Below are positions 1-7,974 of a stretch of 36,696 nucleotides of DNA, piece by piece. The notes under the pieces were generated by a model, which saw only the letters and a list, made by a program, of their open reading frames with translations, searched no databases and was not told the origin of the DNA. Location: NCBI GenBank assembly GCA_905199755.1, contig CAJKHT010000022.1, positions 1 to 36,696 on the forward strand. The letters are read 5' to 3'. Positions within the stretch are counted from its first letter, which is position 1. Each line of letters begins with the position of its first letter. The position numbers and the translations under genes are program-made. The stretch comes from an uncultured Eubacteriales bacterium (lineage in GTDB: Bacteria; Bacillota; Clostridia; UBA1381).

Positions 1-155
1 AAAAAATCTCTTCTACCATCACACCTAACCCCTTTCTGCTAACCTGTTGTTTTTGTAATTTTATCACTATTCCATTCGGCATGTACACTGTCAGCCATAA
101 AATACATATATTTTTCCGCCGCATCTGTTAAACGGACTCAGATCAATAACAAACA
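1..155. other. Upstream flank with no gene seen
   Basis: I see no credible coding region, RNA gene or repeat here on either strand. It is AT-rich flank leading to the promoter of the AraC-type gene; any gene on the far side lies outside the window. Confidence 0.5.
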
Positions 156-161
156 TTGACT

Positions 162-190
162 TTGACAACATTCTATGATATACTTATTAT
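162..190 (+). promoter_or_regulatory. Sigma-A promoter of the AraC-type regulator
   Basis: TTGACA at 162-167 and TATTAT at 185-190 are separated by 17 nt, a near-consensus housekeeping promoter. Transcription would begin near 197 and leave a leader of about 110 nt before the TTG start at 307. The leader contains the direct repeats at 221-255. Confidence 0.6.
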
Positions 191-220
191 AAACCTTGAG
201 TTTTATTTATTCAATATTCA

Positions 221-255
221 TATGTGACTTTTTAATTGTATGTATGTGACTTTTT
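221..255 (+). repeat. Direct repeat TATGTGACTTTTT x2, candidate AraC operator
   Basis: The 13-mer TATGTGACTTTTT occurs at 221-233 and 243-255, with start points 22 nt apart, about two helical turns. AraC-family proteins typically bind tandem half-sites at this kind of spacing. Lying downstream of the -10 box, it could serve autorepression. The binding protein is inferred from adjacency only. Confidence 0.45.
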
Positions 256-306
256 TTATGGAAATATTTCTCATGAATCTGAGAAAAGGCAAGGGGGAAA
301 ATAACA

Positions 307-1143
307 TTGATACAACAAAGCTTGGAAGGCTTCGAAGAAGAAATTTATGTACATCTTGGTGCATTACATTCTAAAATTCTTGCTTGCTCAGCAGGTATTT
401 CATATCCTGACGCAAAGTACGAAATACATCGAAAAAACAGCAGTCATTTTTCAATAGAATATGTATATGAAGGTTCCGGATTTGTTCAGCATAACAGTGA
501 AACCTATCATATTTCTACCGGTGATTTTTTTATTTTGCATCCAAATGCATATCACCATTACTATGCTAATCGTAAAACCCCATGGAAAAAGATTTTTCTT
601 ACTTTAAATGGAGATCCGGAATTTTTTCTTGCTTTATTGAAGTTATATAAGGTGGAAAACGTTCACTATTTACCGCATACACAATCGCCTTTTGAATTAG
701 AAGCCATACTCGAATTGATAAAAAAAGATGCGCCGAATATGGATCATGAATTGGAAATACTTTTATTTAAGCTGGTAATTTCAATATCCGACTTTTATAA
801 GGCAAATGATCAACAAATTGATAATAATAAAATGACTCGTGCTAAAAATTTTATCGAACGGCGCATTACCACAAAGCTTACGGTCGATGAGCTCAGCCAA
901 TACGTCAATCTGAACAGGTCATATTTAACAAGACAATTTAAACATTGTTTTGGTTTATCACCGAATGAGTACATATCTATTGCTAAAATAGAATATGCAA
1001 CAGATTTATTAAAAACAAGTAATCTATCGCTTGAAACGATTACTCACAAACTTTCATTTTCAGATACGGCACACTTTTCTCACAAATTTAAGCAGTACAC
1101 CGGATTAACCCCCGGAGAATTCAGAAAGCTTTTTCAGAAATAA
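307..1143 (+). CDS. AraC family transcriptional regulator
   Basis: This 278-residue protein has the classic layout of an AraC-type sugar regulator. An N-terminal cupin-like ligand-sensing domain (about residues 20-110, with the pattern GSGFVQHNSETYHISTGDFF) is followed by a linker and a C-terminal pair of helix-turn-helix motifs (about 190-276). The second HTH ends in FSDTAHFSHKFKQYTGLTP, close to the family signature. The start is TTG at 307, placed by the run AGGGGG about 9 nt upstream; no ATG fits as well. It has its own promoter and points away from its left flank towards the convergent hydrolase gene. Its target is not evident; candidates are the glycan operon in this window or genes to the left. 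The family call is strong, the regulon is unknown. Confidence 0.9.
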   Translation: MIQQSLEGFEEEIYVHLGALHSKILACSAGISYPDAKYEIHRKNSSHFSIEYVYEGSGFVQHNSETYHISTGDFFILHPNAYHHYYANRKTPWKKIFLTLNGDPEFFLALLKLYKVENVHYLPHTQSPFELEAILELIKKDAPNMDHELEILLFKLVISISDFYKANDQQIDNNKMTRAKNFIERRITTKLTVDELSQYVNLNRSYLTRQFKHCFGLSPNEYISIAKIEYATDLLKTSNLSLETITHKLSFSDTAHFSHKFKQYTGLTPGEFRKLFQK

Positions 1144-1150
1144 GCTACCG

Positions 1151-1214
1151 AGAGCCGCTTTCAAAAAAGGGGTGTCTAACGCTTGACCCCCTTTAAAGCA
1201 AAAGCTCTTTTATA
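1151..1214. terminator. Bidirectional terminator between convergent genes
   Basis: AAAGGGG (1166-1172) pairs with CCCCTTT (1188-1194), and outer CTTT/AAAG and GAGC/GCTC pairs extend the stem. Read on the minus strand the hairpin is followed by TTTTTTG; on the plus strand the outer stem ends in TTTT. It sits between the AraC gene and the convergent hydrolase gene and could stop both. Confidence 0.75.
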
Positions 1215-1222
1215 TCTCTCCC

Positions 1223-1900
1223 TCATTCAAATTGTACCTCCTCATATATTTTTGGTATAATTGCATTAACAAGATCAAAATCCGAAACATCAAGTTCATC
1301 AAACATCCCCCAGTGAATCGGAATTGCCTTTTTTGCCTCCGTCATTTTAGCAAACTGCTTTGCATCGGAAATGTTCATGTTGTTGCCCACCCCATTTACC
1401 GGCAAAAATACGGCGTCAAGATTTTTCGGCAGCTCCGGGAAAATATCCTTATTATATAAAGTGTCACCCGTCACATACACTTTAAATTCACCGTCATCTA
1501 TGATAAATCCGATCGCCGTCAAGTCCGAATGTTCTGCTTTAACCGCTGTAAAGATGATACCGTCCTGCGTCCAAACCGTACCGCGATTAAACATGACATA
1601 ATTATGATTTTTGCCATTCTTTCTTACCTGCTGCCACGCATTATACGGAGCCAGTACGGTCAAAATCTTATCCTTTTTCAAAAATCTTTCTAAGGTTTGC
1701 GGATCAAGATGGTCAAGATGGTCATGTGTTATGACAATCATATCTATATCTTCTTCAAACAAACTCTCATCAACCGCTACACGCCTCCAATTTTTAGGGT
1801 TAATCGCCTCAACGCTGTCGGACAAATACGGATCAACCATAATTTTCTTTCCGCCTGTTTCAATAAGCAGTCCCGCTTGTCCAATCCATGTTATTTTCAC
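1223..1900 (-). CDS. MBL-fold metal-dependent hydrolase, UlaG-like (UPF0173 type)
   Basis: This 225-residue protein has the metallo-beta-lactamase fold signature HxHxDH as THDHLDHLD (His59, His61, Asp63, His64). It also has further expected metal ligands in AEHSD, VTGDT and the C-terminal IPIHWGMFDE. The family contains UlaG, an L-ascorbate-6-phosphate lactonase, and many uncharacterised short hydrolases. The start is GTG at 1900, preceded by AGGTGAGGTGA. It lies 115 bp downstream of the epimerase gene on the same strand with no clear terminator between, so it may be the last gene of the galactonate operon. Because that operon otherwise lacks a lactonase, hydrolysis of a sugar lactone is a reasonable role. 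That is inference; the fold call is firm, the substrate is not. Confidence 0.85.
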   Translation of the reverse strand: MKITWIGQAGLLIETGGKKIMVDPYLSDSVEAINPKNWRRVAVDESLFEEDIDMIVITHDHLDHLDPQTLERFLKKDKILTVLAPYNAWQQVRKNGKNHNYVMFNRGTVWTQDGIIFTAVKAEHSDLTAIGFIIDDGEFKVYVTGDTLYNKDIFPELPKNLDAVFLPVNGVGNNMNISDAKQFAKMTEAKKAIPIHWGMFDELDVSDFDLVNAIIPKIYEEVQFE

Positions 1901-2015
1901 TCACCTCACCTCGTAAATCCTTAAAATATTGTGCCGCAAACACTCCTGTTTTTGAATACATACTCTTTTTATTACCGTGATTTATATGCCAAACCTTATG
2001 TAATTTAAAGAATAT

Positions 2016-2945
2016 TCATTGGTTTTCTTTTTCCAAACATTTTTCCAATCTTATTTTAGAGATATATTCTTTTGTTGACTGCGGCGGTATGCTGTCAAAG
2101 CCTGTATACTCGCATTCAAATGGTGCGTTAGGGCAATTTGCCATACACGTCATTGGTTCAAGACATATATATTCTTCTGCATTCCCATTATAAAATAATC
2201 TCCATCTTAATTTTTTATCATTTTCATATACAAGCTTTACTTTTTGTTTTGTATCAATTAATTCGATTCTCCCTTTACCGCTTGCTTTATAATGTCTGCT
2301 GATGGATTTTTCGGTTGGTATAAATGTACCGCTGTTTATTTTCTTTGAAATTTCATCATAAGGCAAAATCCGACCTGTTGGCAGATATACATCCATATTT
2401 CTTTCAATCTCATCTCCTATTTCCGCAAAAAGCCGCACATCATCTGGCTTTGTTCCCTCTATAAACGGAATATTGAATGTAGTATGATAGCCGAGAAAAT
2501 TAGGCATATTCTCATCGGAAAGATTGGTAATGGCCGTTTTCTGCATCAATCCTTCCGCTGAAATACTATACATTATTTCAACACGAAATTTGTGCGGAAA
2601 ATCAAGGTACTTATTTTCAAAAGCACACTGAATAAAACTTTCCCCTTTCTGTATGATTTCAAATGCCGTCTCATGCAGCATACCATGCAAATGACAGTTT
2701 GTCGCAGGCTCATTGATAGGGAATTTATAGATCCGTCCTTCAAATTCAAATTGACCGCCGGATATTCTGTTCACCGGATAAAGGATCGGCATACCATACA
2801 AAAAAGGATTGTCGATGTCCCCCGAAGTATTCTGCTCTCTTAAAATTTTAGCATTGTATCGCGAATTTCTGAGACTTATACAGTTTGCTCCTCTTTGCGG
2901 ATTGATTAAAGCCGTATAATCCCCCGAATGTATTTCTATTACCAT
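2016..2945 (-). CDS. Aldose 1-epimerase (galactose mutarotase-like)
   Basis: This 309-residue protein resembles aldose 1-epimerases, beta-sandwich enzymes that interconvert alpha and beta anomers of galactose and related sugars. Recognisable segments are PVNRISGGQFEFEGRIY (about residues 57-73) and CHLHG with a candidate catalytic His. LGYHTTFNIPF and CLEPMTCMANCPN follow later in the protein. The frame is open to a TTG at 2978, but ATG at 2945 is preferred because AGGTGAG lies 9 nt upstream. The stop codon of the preceding SDR gene falls inside that ribosome binding site, which suggests translational coupling. In an oxidative galactose pathway it would provide the beta anomer for the dehydrogenase. 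The fold is clear; the actual sugar is inferred from the operon. Confidence 0.82.
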   Translation of the reverse strand: MVIEIHSGDYTALINPQRGANCISLRNSRYNAKILREQNTSGDIDNPFLYGMPILYPVNRISGGQFEFEGRIYKFPINEPATNCHLHGMLHETAFEIIQKGESFIQCAFENKYLDFPHKFRVEIMYSISAEGLMQKTAITNLSDENMPNFLGYHTTFNIPFIEGTKPDDVRLFAEIGDEIERNMDVYLPTGRILPYDEISKKINSGTFIPTEKSISRHYKASGKGRIELIDTKQKVKLVYENDKKLRWRLFYNGNAEEYICLEPMTCMANCPNAPFECEYTGFDSIPPQSTKEYISKIRLEKCLEKENQ

Positions 2946-2955
2946 TTTTCCATTC

Positions 2956-3729
2956 TCACCTATAAAGTTCCCTTTCAATGTTTGGCGTCAGCTGTGCGAG
3001 CATTCCCCCGTCAACTGCCAATTCTGCTCCGGTTATGTTTTTTGCCGCATCACTTGCAAAATACCATACGGCATTTGCAATATCGGAAAAATCAGCTATG
3101 TCTTCAATAGGTGTATAGTTTGCCAGATAATATTTGCAATTATTAATATTCTTCTCCCAGCGTTCTGTTTTTATCATTCCGGGCAGAACACAATTGGAGC
3201 GAATACCGTATTTTCCCCAATCCACCGCAAACGACTTTGACATGGCAAGTATTGCACTCTTTGAAGAACAATACGCACACCTGTTTTCAGTCACCCGCAA
3301 AGCAGAATTTGAAGTTATGAACACAACCGAACCTTTATGTATTTTTTTCATTTGTTTTGCTGCCTCACGTGCCATCATAAAATTCCACAAAACATTTATT
3401 CTGTACACTTCAAAAAAGTCCTCAACATTTACAGTCAAGCTTTCCTGATCGATACCCAGATTAGCCGCATTTAAAACAATGCTTTCAATATTGTATCCGT
3501 TTATGTCAATATCGGAAAAAATTTTATATACTTCCTCTTGATCAAACTTCTCTGTCCGATAACCTTTTGCATAAATATTATATTTTTCCGAAATAGCTTT
3601 TGCGGCTGCATTTGCTTTACTTTGATCACGACCGCTTATAAAAACGTTATATCCTTCCCGGGCAAACCTCTCTGCAACAGCATATCCCGTACCATAGCAG
3701 CCGCCCGTTACAAAAACCGACTTTGTCAT
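2956..3729 (-). CDS. SDR family oxidoreductase, probable sugar dehydrogenase
   Basis: This 257-residue protein is a classical short-chain dehydrogenase. It has the dinucleotide-binding motif TGGCYGTG near the N-terminus and a catalytic Ser in FITSNSA. The YxxxK pair appears as YCSSK, and PGMIKT follows the active site. It sits between the KDGal kinase and epimerase genes, with GAGGAG 9 nt upstream of the ATG. Sugar 1-dehydrogenases and ketogluconate reductases both belong to this family. The presence of a mutarotase, galactonate dehydratase, KDGal kinase and KDPGal aldolase makes galactose 1-dehydrogenase the best guess. A 5-keto-uronate reductase (KduD-like) role is an alternative, but the N-terminus does not resemble KduD. 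The family is certain, the substrate is not. Confidence 0.85.
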   Translation of the reverse strand: MTKSVFVTGGCYGTGYAVAERFAREGYNVFISGRDQSKANAAAKAISEKYNIYAKGYRTEKFDQEEVYKIFSDIDINGYNIESIVLNAANLGIDQESLTVNVEDFFEVYRINVLWNFMMAREAAKQMKKIHKGSVVFITSNSALRVTENRCAYCSSKSAILAMSKSFAVDWGKYGIRSNCVLPGMIKTERWEKNINNCKYYLANYTPIEDIADFSDIANAVWYFASDAAKNITGAELAVDGGMLAQLTPNIERELYR

Positions 3730-3758
3730 TTCTTACAGCTCCTCTCATTTAACAGCTC

Positions 3759-4688
3759 TTATACATTTTCAAAAATTCTGACTGCGCCTTTCGGTACAGA
3801 CATCTCACAAACCGAATCCTCCATGCATACAACCTGTATATCCGAATACTTTTTTATCAGATAATACATCGGGAAACGTATTTGCTTCTTTCCGCCAAGA
3901 ATGATTCTTTTCACCGGTAATGATATTATTTTTTTAACTTCATCATGCAAAATAACTCCCTCAAAAAAACTATATACTGCATTTTTATCGGAATGATACA
4001 TTTTATCAAGAATACGTGTCTTGAAAAGCGCAGCATTAACTCCGTTTTTCTCACACAGCAAATATCCTTTACATAAATATTCCCAATTAAATTCATCACA
4101 AATGTCAACCGAACCTTTAAGAATTGTGTTTTCCATAAGCGCAGCAAACATTTCACCTGTCATAAAAGTTGAAAAATCCACAATACGCCCTTTTTTATCG
4201 GTTATTATACATTTTGAATGAGAACCCGGGAGTATGTATGCACTTTCTGCCCGAAGTTTTTCTTCCAATCCAAACAGTTCTGTCTCTTCGCCGCGCATCA
4301 TGTCAGACTTTTCAAAATCTTCTCCGCTGATTTTCACTCCGCGGATAAAAGCAAAATCAATATCGGATATTTCGGGAATACTCATAATTGCGATGTTATC
4401 ATGAAGTTCTTTTATTCCGACCGGAACGGTTAAGTGTTCAAGGTTACAGATCCCTCCTTCACTCGTAATCATTCCCGATGCTATTATTTTATTTATCTCA
4501 AAAGACTGTATATTGTTTCGGGTCAGAATCTCAGATATTGCGTTTCTCAAGGCGGAATAAAAATCCTCTCTATGTCCCAATCCCTTTGATGCTCCAATAT
4601 TCTTTTTTATGCAATCTGTAATTTCGCCGTCCGAAACAAGGAATATCCGAGTATTCGTTGTACCTCCGTCAATAGTTAAATATTTCAT
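3759..4688 (-). CDS. dgoK: 2-dehydro-3-deoxygalactonokinase
   Basis: This 309-residue protein matches the DgoK family (ASKHA-fold sugar kinases), which phosphorylates 2-keto-3-deoxy-D-galactonate at C6 using ATP. Visible family features are the phosphate-binding start IDGGTTNTR, ASGMITSEGG (about 70-79), and DMMRGEETELFG (about 129-140). LPGSHSKC and TFMTGEMFAALM follow. The start ATG is 3 nt after the aldolase stop, and its ribosome binding site (GGAG) lies inside the end of the aldolase gene, so the two are coupled. Length is normal for the family. Together with the dehydratase and aldolase it completes the De Ley-Doudoroff steps from galactonate to triose phosphate and pyruvate. Confidence 0.92.
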   Translation of the reverse strand: MKYLTIDGGTTNTRIFLVSDGEITDCIKKNIGASKGLGHREDFYSALRNAISEILTRNNIQSFEINKIIASGMITSEGGICNLEHLTVPVGIKELHDNIAIMSIPEISDIDFAFIRGVKISGEDFEKSDMMRGEETELFGLEEKLRAESAYILPGSHSKCIITDKKGRIVDFSTFMTGEMFAALMENTILKGSVDICDEFNWEYLCKGYLLCEKNGVNAALFKTRILDKMYHSDKNAVYSFFEGVILHDEVKKIISLPVKRIILGGKKQIRFPMYYLIKKYSDIQVVCMEDSVCEMSVPKGAVRIFENV

Positions 4689-4691
4689 GTT

Positions 4692-5342
4692 CTATTCTCC
4701 GAGATTTGATATGAATTTTTTTGTTAAATCGGTAATAGCCTTAAAGTTACCTTCCGATATAAATTGTTTATTGACAAGATTTGAGCCTATTCCGAAGCCG
4801 CATATTCCTGCCTTACTATATTCGCTCATATTATTTTCGTTTATTCCGCCTACGCCGAGCAGTCTGATTCCCGATAACGGGGCTTTTATTGCTTTTACAT
4901 AATCCGCTCCGAGCGAAATTATCGGAAACAGCTTTACGAAATCCGCTCCGCTTTTATATGCTGTCTCAATTTCGGTCGGTGTCAATGCTCCCGGAATTGA
5001 AACCATATCAAGCTCAGATGTTTTTCTTATAATCGCTTCATTCGTATCAGGTGAGATAATAAACTTTCCGCCTGCCTTTTTTGTAAGTTCAACTTGACTT
5101 ACTTCCGTTACCGTTCCTGCTCCTATGAGCATCTTATTCTGAAAATGCTCCGAAAGACTCCGTATTCCGTCAGCCGTTTTTTCGTCAAGACGCCTATCCT
5201 CATGAGTGTACGTTATTTCCAATGCGCGTACTCCGCCTGCATACAATGCTTCCGCAAGAGGGAGCAGCTTATCATGTTCAACACCGCGTACAATAACTAT
5301 AATTTTGTTCTTCATGATTGTATCTATGATTTCTTTACGCAT
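4692..5342 (-). CDS. dgoA: KDPG/KDPGal aldolase (class I, Schiff base)
   Basis: This 216-residue protein belongs to the KDPG/KHG aldolase family, which cleaves 2-keto-3-deoxy-6-phospho-aldonates to pyruvate and glyceraldehyde 3-phosphate. The Schiff-base lysine is in GADFVKLFP (Lys137), the catalytic glutamate in ALEITY (Glu42), and the phosphate-contacting segments are IGAGTV and GVGGI. The start ATG has AAAAGGAG 6-7 nt upstream. It follows the dehydratase by 31 bp and is nearly contiguous with the kinase, so it most likely acts on the galactonate-derived substrate. Sequence alone does not separate KDPGal from KDPG specificity; the operon argues for the former. Confidence 0.93.
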   Translation of the reverse strand: MRKEIIDTIMKNKIIVIVRGVEHDKLLPLAEALYAGGVRALEITYTHEDRRLDEKTADGIRSLSEHFQNKMLIGAGTVTEVSQVELTKKAGGKFIISPDTNEAIIRKTSELDMVSIPGALTPTEIETAYKSGADFVKLFPIISLGADYVKAIKAPLSGIRLLGVGGINENNMSEYSKAGICGFGIGSNLVNKQFISEGNFKAITDLTKKFISNLGE

Positions 5343-5373
5343 AACAATCTCCTTTTAACTATTGATTATCTTT

Positions 5374-6525
5374 TTACCAATCGGCATTACTGCCGTCCTC
5401 ATAATACTGACGAGGGGTAGTCCACTTTCCGTCATACAACTTATCCTTTAAAGCTTCTTCATCAAGTTCTACACCCAGTCCCGGCTTTGTCGGAACATCA
5501 ATGTAACCGTTCTTTATAACAAACGGTTCCTTTATATAACCTACTCCCAAGTCAGACTTGTCCGCATTTCCGGGATGTTCCTGGATAAGGAAGTTTGGTA
5601 TGCTTGCATCAAGTTGTATACACGATGCCAATGATATCGGGCCGAGCGGATTGTGCGGTGCGACAGAGCCATAATACATTTCCATCATTGCGGCAACTTT
5701 TCTTCCCTCATAAATTCCTCCAACATGACAAATATCCGGCTGTACAATACTTACGGCTTGCTTTTCGATAAGTTCTCTGTACTGCCATTTTCCAAACAGT
5801 CTTTCACCTGCCGCAATAGGGACTGTTGTTTTTCTCGAAATGTTTACCATGCAATCAACATTTTCCGGCAGACACGGTTCTTCTATAAACATCGGATTGT
5901 AGGGCTTCAGTTTTTCTATAAGAACATTTGCCATTGCCGGAGAAACACGTCCATGGAAATCTATCGCCAAATCTATACTATTTCCTATTTTTTCACGAAT
6001 TTTTGCGAAACGTTCAATATGCTTTTCGGTATTTTCCGGATTTTCAACAGCTTTTATCGGCGGAATAATCGAATATTTCAGAGCGGTATATCCTGCTCTT
6101 AGACGTTCCTCCGCAATATTCATCATCTCCTCTATCGGGAATTCTCCGGCTGTTCCCGCTCTTTTTATATGTGTATACATTCTGATTTTATCTCTGCATC
6201 TGCCGCCAAGCATTTCATAAACAGGGCAATTATAGTATTTCCCCTTAATATCCCACATCGCTTGTTCTATTCCGCTTATTGCCGATAACATCAGAGGACC
6301 TCCTCTGTAAAATCCTCCCCTATAAAGTGCTTGAACATGATGCTCTATCCGCATAGGGTCTTTTCCTATCAGATATTCCTCAAACTCTCTTATTACAGCC
6401 TCGACAGATGTGCAATGTCCCTCCAAAACAGGCTCGCCTAAACCGTAAATATCTGTATCTGTGTGCATCTTTAAGAACATCCACCTCGGTTTTACTTTAA
6501 TTACTTCCAATTTTGTTATTTTCAT
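5374..6525 (-). CDS. dgoD: D-galactonate dehydratase (enolase superfamily)
   Basis: This 383-residue protein is of the mandelate racemase/muconate lactonizing type and closely resembles DgoD, which dehydrates D-galactonate to 2-keto-3-deoxygalactonate. Metal ligands Asp189 (in LAIDFHGR), Glu215 (in FIEEPC) and Glu241 (in AAGERLFG) are present. So are catalytic His191, His291 (in VAPHNPLGP) and Glu316. All are offset by a constant six residues from the positions I recall for the E. coli enzyme. YRGGFYRGGP and QAMWDIKGK are further DgoD-like blocks. It is the first gene of the operon, with GGAGAG upstream of the ATG and a recognisable promoter in the divergent intergenic region. Confidence 0.93.
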   Translation of the reverse strand: MKITKLEVIKVKPRWMFLKMHTDTDIYGLGEPVLEGHCTSVEAVIREFEEYLIGKDPMRIEHHVQALYRGGFYRGGPLMLSAISGIEQAMWDIKGKYYNCPVYEMLGGRCRDKIRMYTHIKRAGTAGEFPIEEMMNIAEERLRAGYTALKYSIIPPIKAVENPENTEKHIERFAKIREKIGNSIDLAIDFHGRVSPAMANVLIEKLKPYNPMFIEEPCLPENVDCMVNISRKTTVPIAAGERLFGKWQYRELIEKQAVSIVQPDICHVGGIYEGRKVAAMMEMYYGSVAPHNPLGPISLASCIQLDASIPNFLIQEHPGNADKSDLGVGYIKEPFVIKNGYIDVPTKPGLGVELDEEALKDKLYDGKWTTPRQYYEDGSNADW

Positions 6526-6571
6526 AATTTCTCTCCGTTCTGTATTTAACTCTTTGAATTATCTTTTTTAT

Positions 6572-6600
6572 ATTCTATACTATATATATCATATGAGCAA
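6572..6600 (-). promoter_or_regulatory. Promoter of the galactonate operon
   Basis: Read on the minus strand, TTGCTC (6600-6595) and TAGAAT (6577-6572) are 17 nt apart. The -35 box abuts the left arm of the perfect inverted repeat at 6601-6610, so a bound regulator would overlap RNA polymerase. The leader to the dgoD ATG at 6525 would be about 40 nt. Confidence 0.6.
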
Positions 6601-6638
6601 GCAAGAAAATACGTCTGACTTTTACATGATTTTCTTGC
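6601..6638. promoter_or_regulatory. 10-bp perfect inverted repeat, candidate operator
   Basis: GCAAGAAAAT at 6601-6610 is exactly mirrored by ATTTTCTTGC at 6629-6638, with an 18-nt centre. The arms touch or overlap the -35 boxes of both divergent promoters. This is the expected position for a site controlling both the galactonate operon and its regulator gene. The binding protein is most likely the adjacent sensor/HTH protein, by proximity. Without a T-run on either side it does not look like a terminator. Confidence 0.6.
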
Positions 6639-6663
6639 CTTTTGTTTTTTTTAATGCTATAAT
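6635..6663 (+). promoter_or_regulatory. Promoter of the divergent regulator gene
   Basis: TTGCCT (6635-6640) and TATAAT (6658-6663) are separated by 17 nt. The -35 box overlaps the right arm of the inverted repeat, which implies autoregulation. Confidence 0.65.
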
Positions 6664-6711
6664 AGAAATGCAGAATGACTTTAATAATATAAAAAGTGAG
6701 AAGGTGTAGAT

Positions 6712-7791
6712 TTGACTATTCATGTAATAACCGAACCCGAATATAATCAAAGTACCTGGTGCAATGCTATTCAAAAAGGACTTACCGAACGTGCAATGCA
6801 CAAAAGAATTAAGATTCAAGTTGAAACATGCGATTTCCACGCAAGTGAAGACGATGTAATATCAATCATCGCTACAAGCTCCGATTGGATATACAATGCC
6901 GTGAATAAAACAAAATCCACGTACTCTGTACCTATTGTTTTAATAAGTAACAGACCTTCTGATTTAGCTGTTAATAATATATGTACCGATTTATATTCTG
7001 CAATGAAAGATGTCTTATTGTATTTAAAACACTGTAAAAAAACTGAAACTGCACTATTTGGAGTTAATCCGTCTTCTTTAACCGATAGCACACGGCTCAC
7101 TGCTTTTACAGATAAAAATAAAGTTTACTATAACTTCGGTAATCTGATAAAATGTTGCCAAGCCTTTTTTGAAGATATAGAGAAATATGACTCGGTAATA
7201 TGTACAAATGATTTTGCTGCGATTTCTCTTCTGAATTATCTGAAAAAATATGCACCTGCGTTTATAGATAAATTATATATAGTCAGCTTTGGCGATTCCA
7301 GAATAGCACAAAGATATAAACCTACAATTACTTCTGTTTCACAAAATTATAGTGACTATGGTATGTCTCTGATTGAAATCCTGCCTTTTATCACGAAAAT
7401 TAAAAACACAGGATATATCACATTAAATGTAAAAAGCAAAATAATACCGCGCGAAACAACCCATAATATTCCAACAAGCGAAGATTCTGTCTTCACCGAA
7501 AAAGTAACATTATCCGATACCGGATTCTATAATGACAATGAAATAAAAAAGCTTATAAAAACAGAAAAATTGTTGGATTACTGTAATGAAAAAGACATTT
7601 CTATTATTAAATCTTTGCTTGACGGTAATTCCTATGAAAAAACAGCAGCATCGCTTTTTTTCTCTGTAAACGGCATTAAATACAGACTCAAACGACTTTG
7701 CTATATGTGCGGCATAGAAAATGTGAAAGAACTTTTAAATCTGGCAAATGTATTCATGGCTCAACATCAACCATGGCAAAAAATTGAGTAG
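6712..7791 (+). CDS. Regulator with LacI-like sensor domain and C-terminal LuxR-like HTH
   Basis: This 359-residue protein has no N-terminal HTH. It begins directly with a periplasmic-binding-protein-like (LacI/GalR sensor type) fold, about residues 1-250. Typical sensor segments are VICTNDFAAISLLNYLKK and IVSFGDSRIAQ, followed by TITSVSQNYSDYGMSLIEIL. The last 70 residues hold a helix-turn-helix of LuxR/NarL character (about 297-345, LLDGNSYEKTAASLFFSVNG then IKYRLKRL). The start is TTG at 6712 with AAGGTG 5 nt upstream. It is divergent from the galactonate operon and shares an inverted-repeat operator with it, so it probably senses a pathway sugar or acid. The reversed order (sensor first, DNA-binding last) is unlike LacI or response regulators. 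The domain call is good; ligand and activator/repressor mode are unknown. Confidence 0.75.
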   Translation: MTIHVITEPEYNQSTWCNAIQKGLTERAMHKRIKIQVETCDFHASEDDVISIIATSSDWIYNAVNKTKSTYSVPIVLISNRPSDLAVNNICTDLYSAMKDVLLYLKHCKKTETALFGVNPSSLTDSTRLTAFTDKNKVYYNFGNLIKCCQAFFEDIEKYDSVICTNDFAAISLLNYLKKYAPAFIDKLYIVSFGDSRIAQRYKPTITSVSQNYSDYGMSLIEILPFITKIKNTGYITLNVKSKIIPRETTHNIPTSEDSVFTEKVTLSDTGFYNDNEIKKLIKTEKLLDYCNEKDISIIKSLLDGNSYEKTAASLFFSVNGIKYRLKRLCYMCGIENVKELLNLANVFMAQHQPWQKIE

Positions 7792-7940
7792 CATTACAAG
7801 GTCATTAATTATCATTATTCGACTGTCTATTCCTTTGCGGATTTTCTTCACCATAACTATTGACAAAGAGCCGAAAATTTATCTTTACTCATATTATCCC
7901 TCATTTTAATTGCATATATTGGTAATTGTATAACAATAAC

Positions 7941-7974
7941 AAAAAATGCTGAAATCCATACAGAAATCAGCATT
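7941..7974 (-). terminator. Rho-independent terminator closing the orphan RNA unit
   Basis: AATGCTGA (7945-7952) and TCAGCATT (7967-7974) form an 8-bp perfect stem. Read on the minus strand the stem is followed by TTTTTTG (the A-run at 7941-7946). It therefore terminates leftward transcription arriving from the promoter at 8221-8249, rather than the + strand regulator gene. Confidence 0.65.

Noticed and set aside
2946..2978. Longer start (TTG 2978) for the epimerase
   Set aside because: ATG at 2945 has a well-placed AGGTGAG, while the TTG overlaps the end of the SDR gene and has no ribosome binding site.
2956..3729. KduD (ketodeoxygluconate reductase) assignment for the SDR
   Set aside because: It was tempting because GH88 and a lyase are in the window, but the N-terminal region does not resemble KduD and the immediate operon is of galactonate type.
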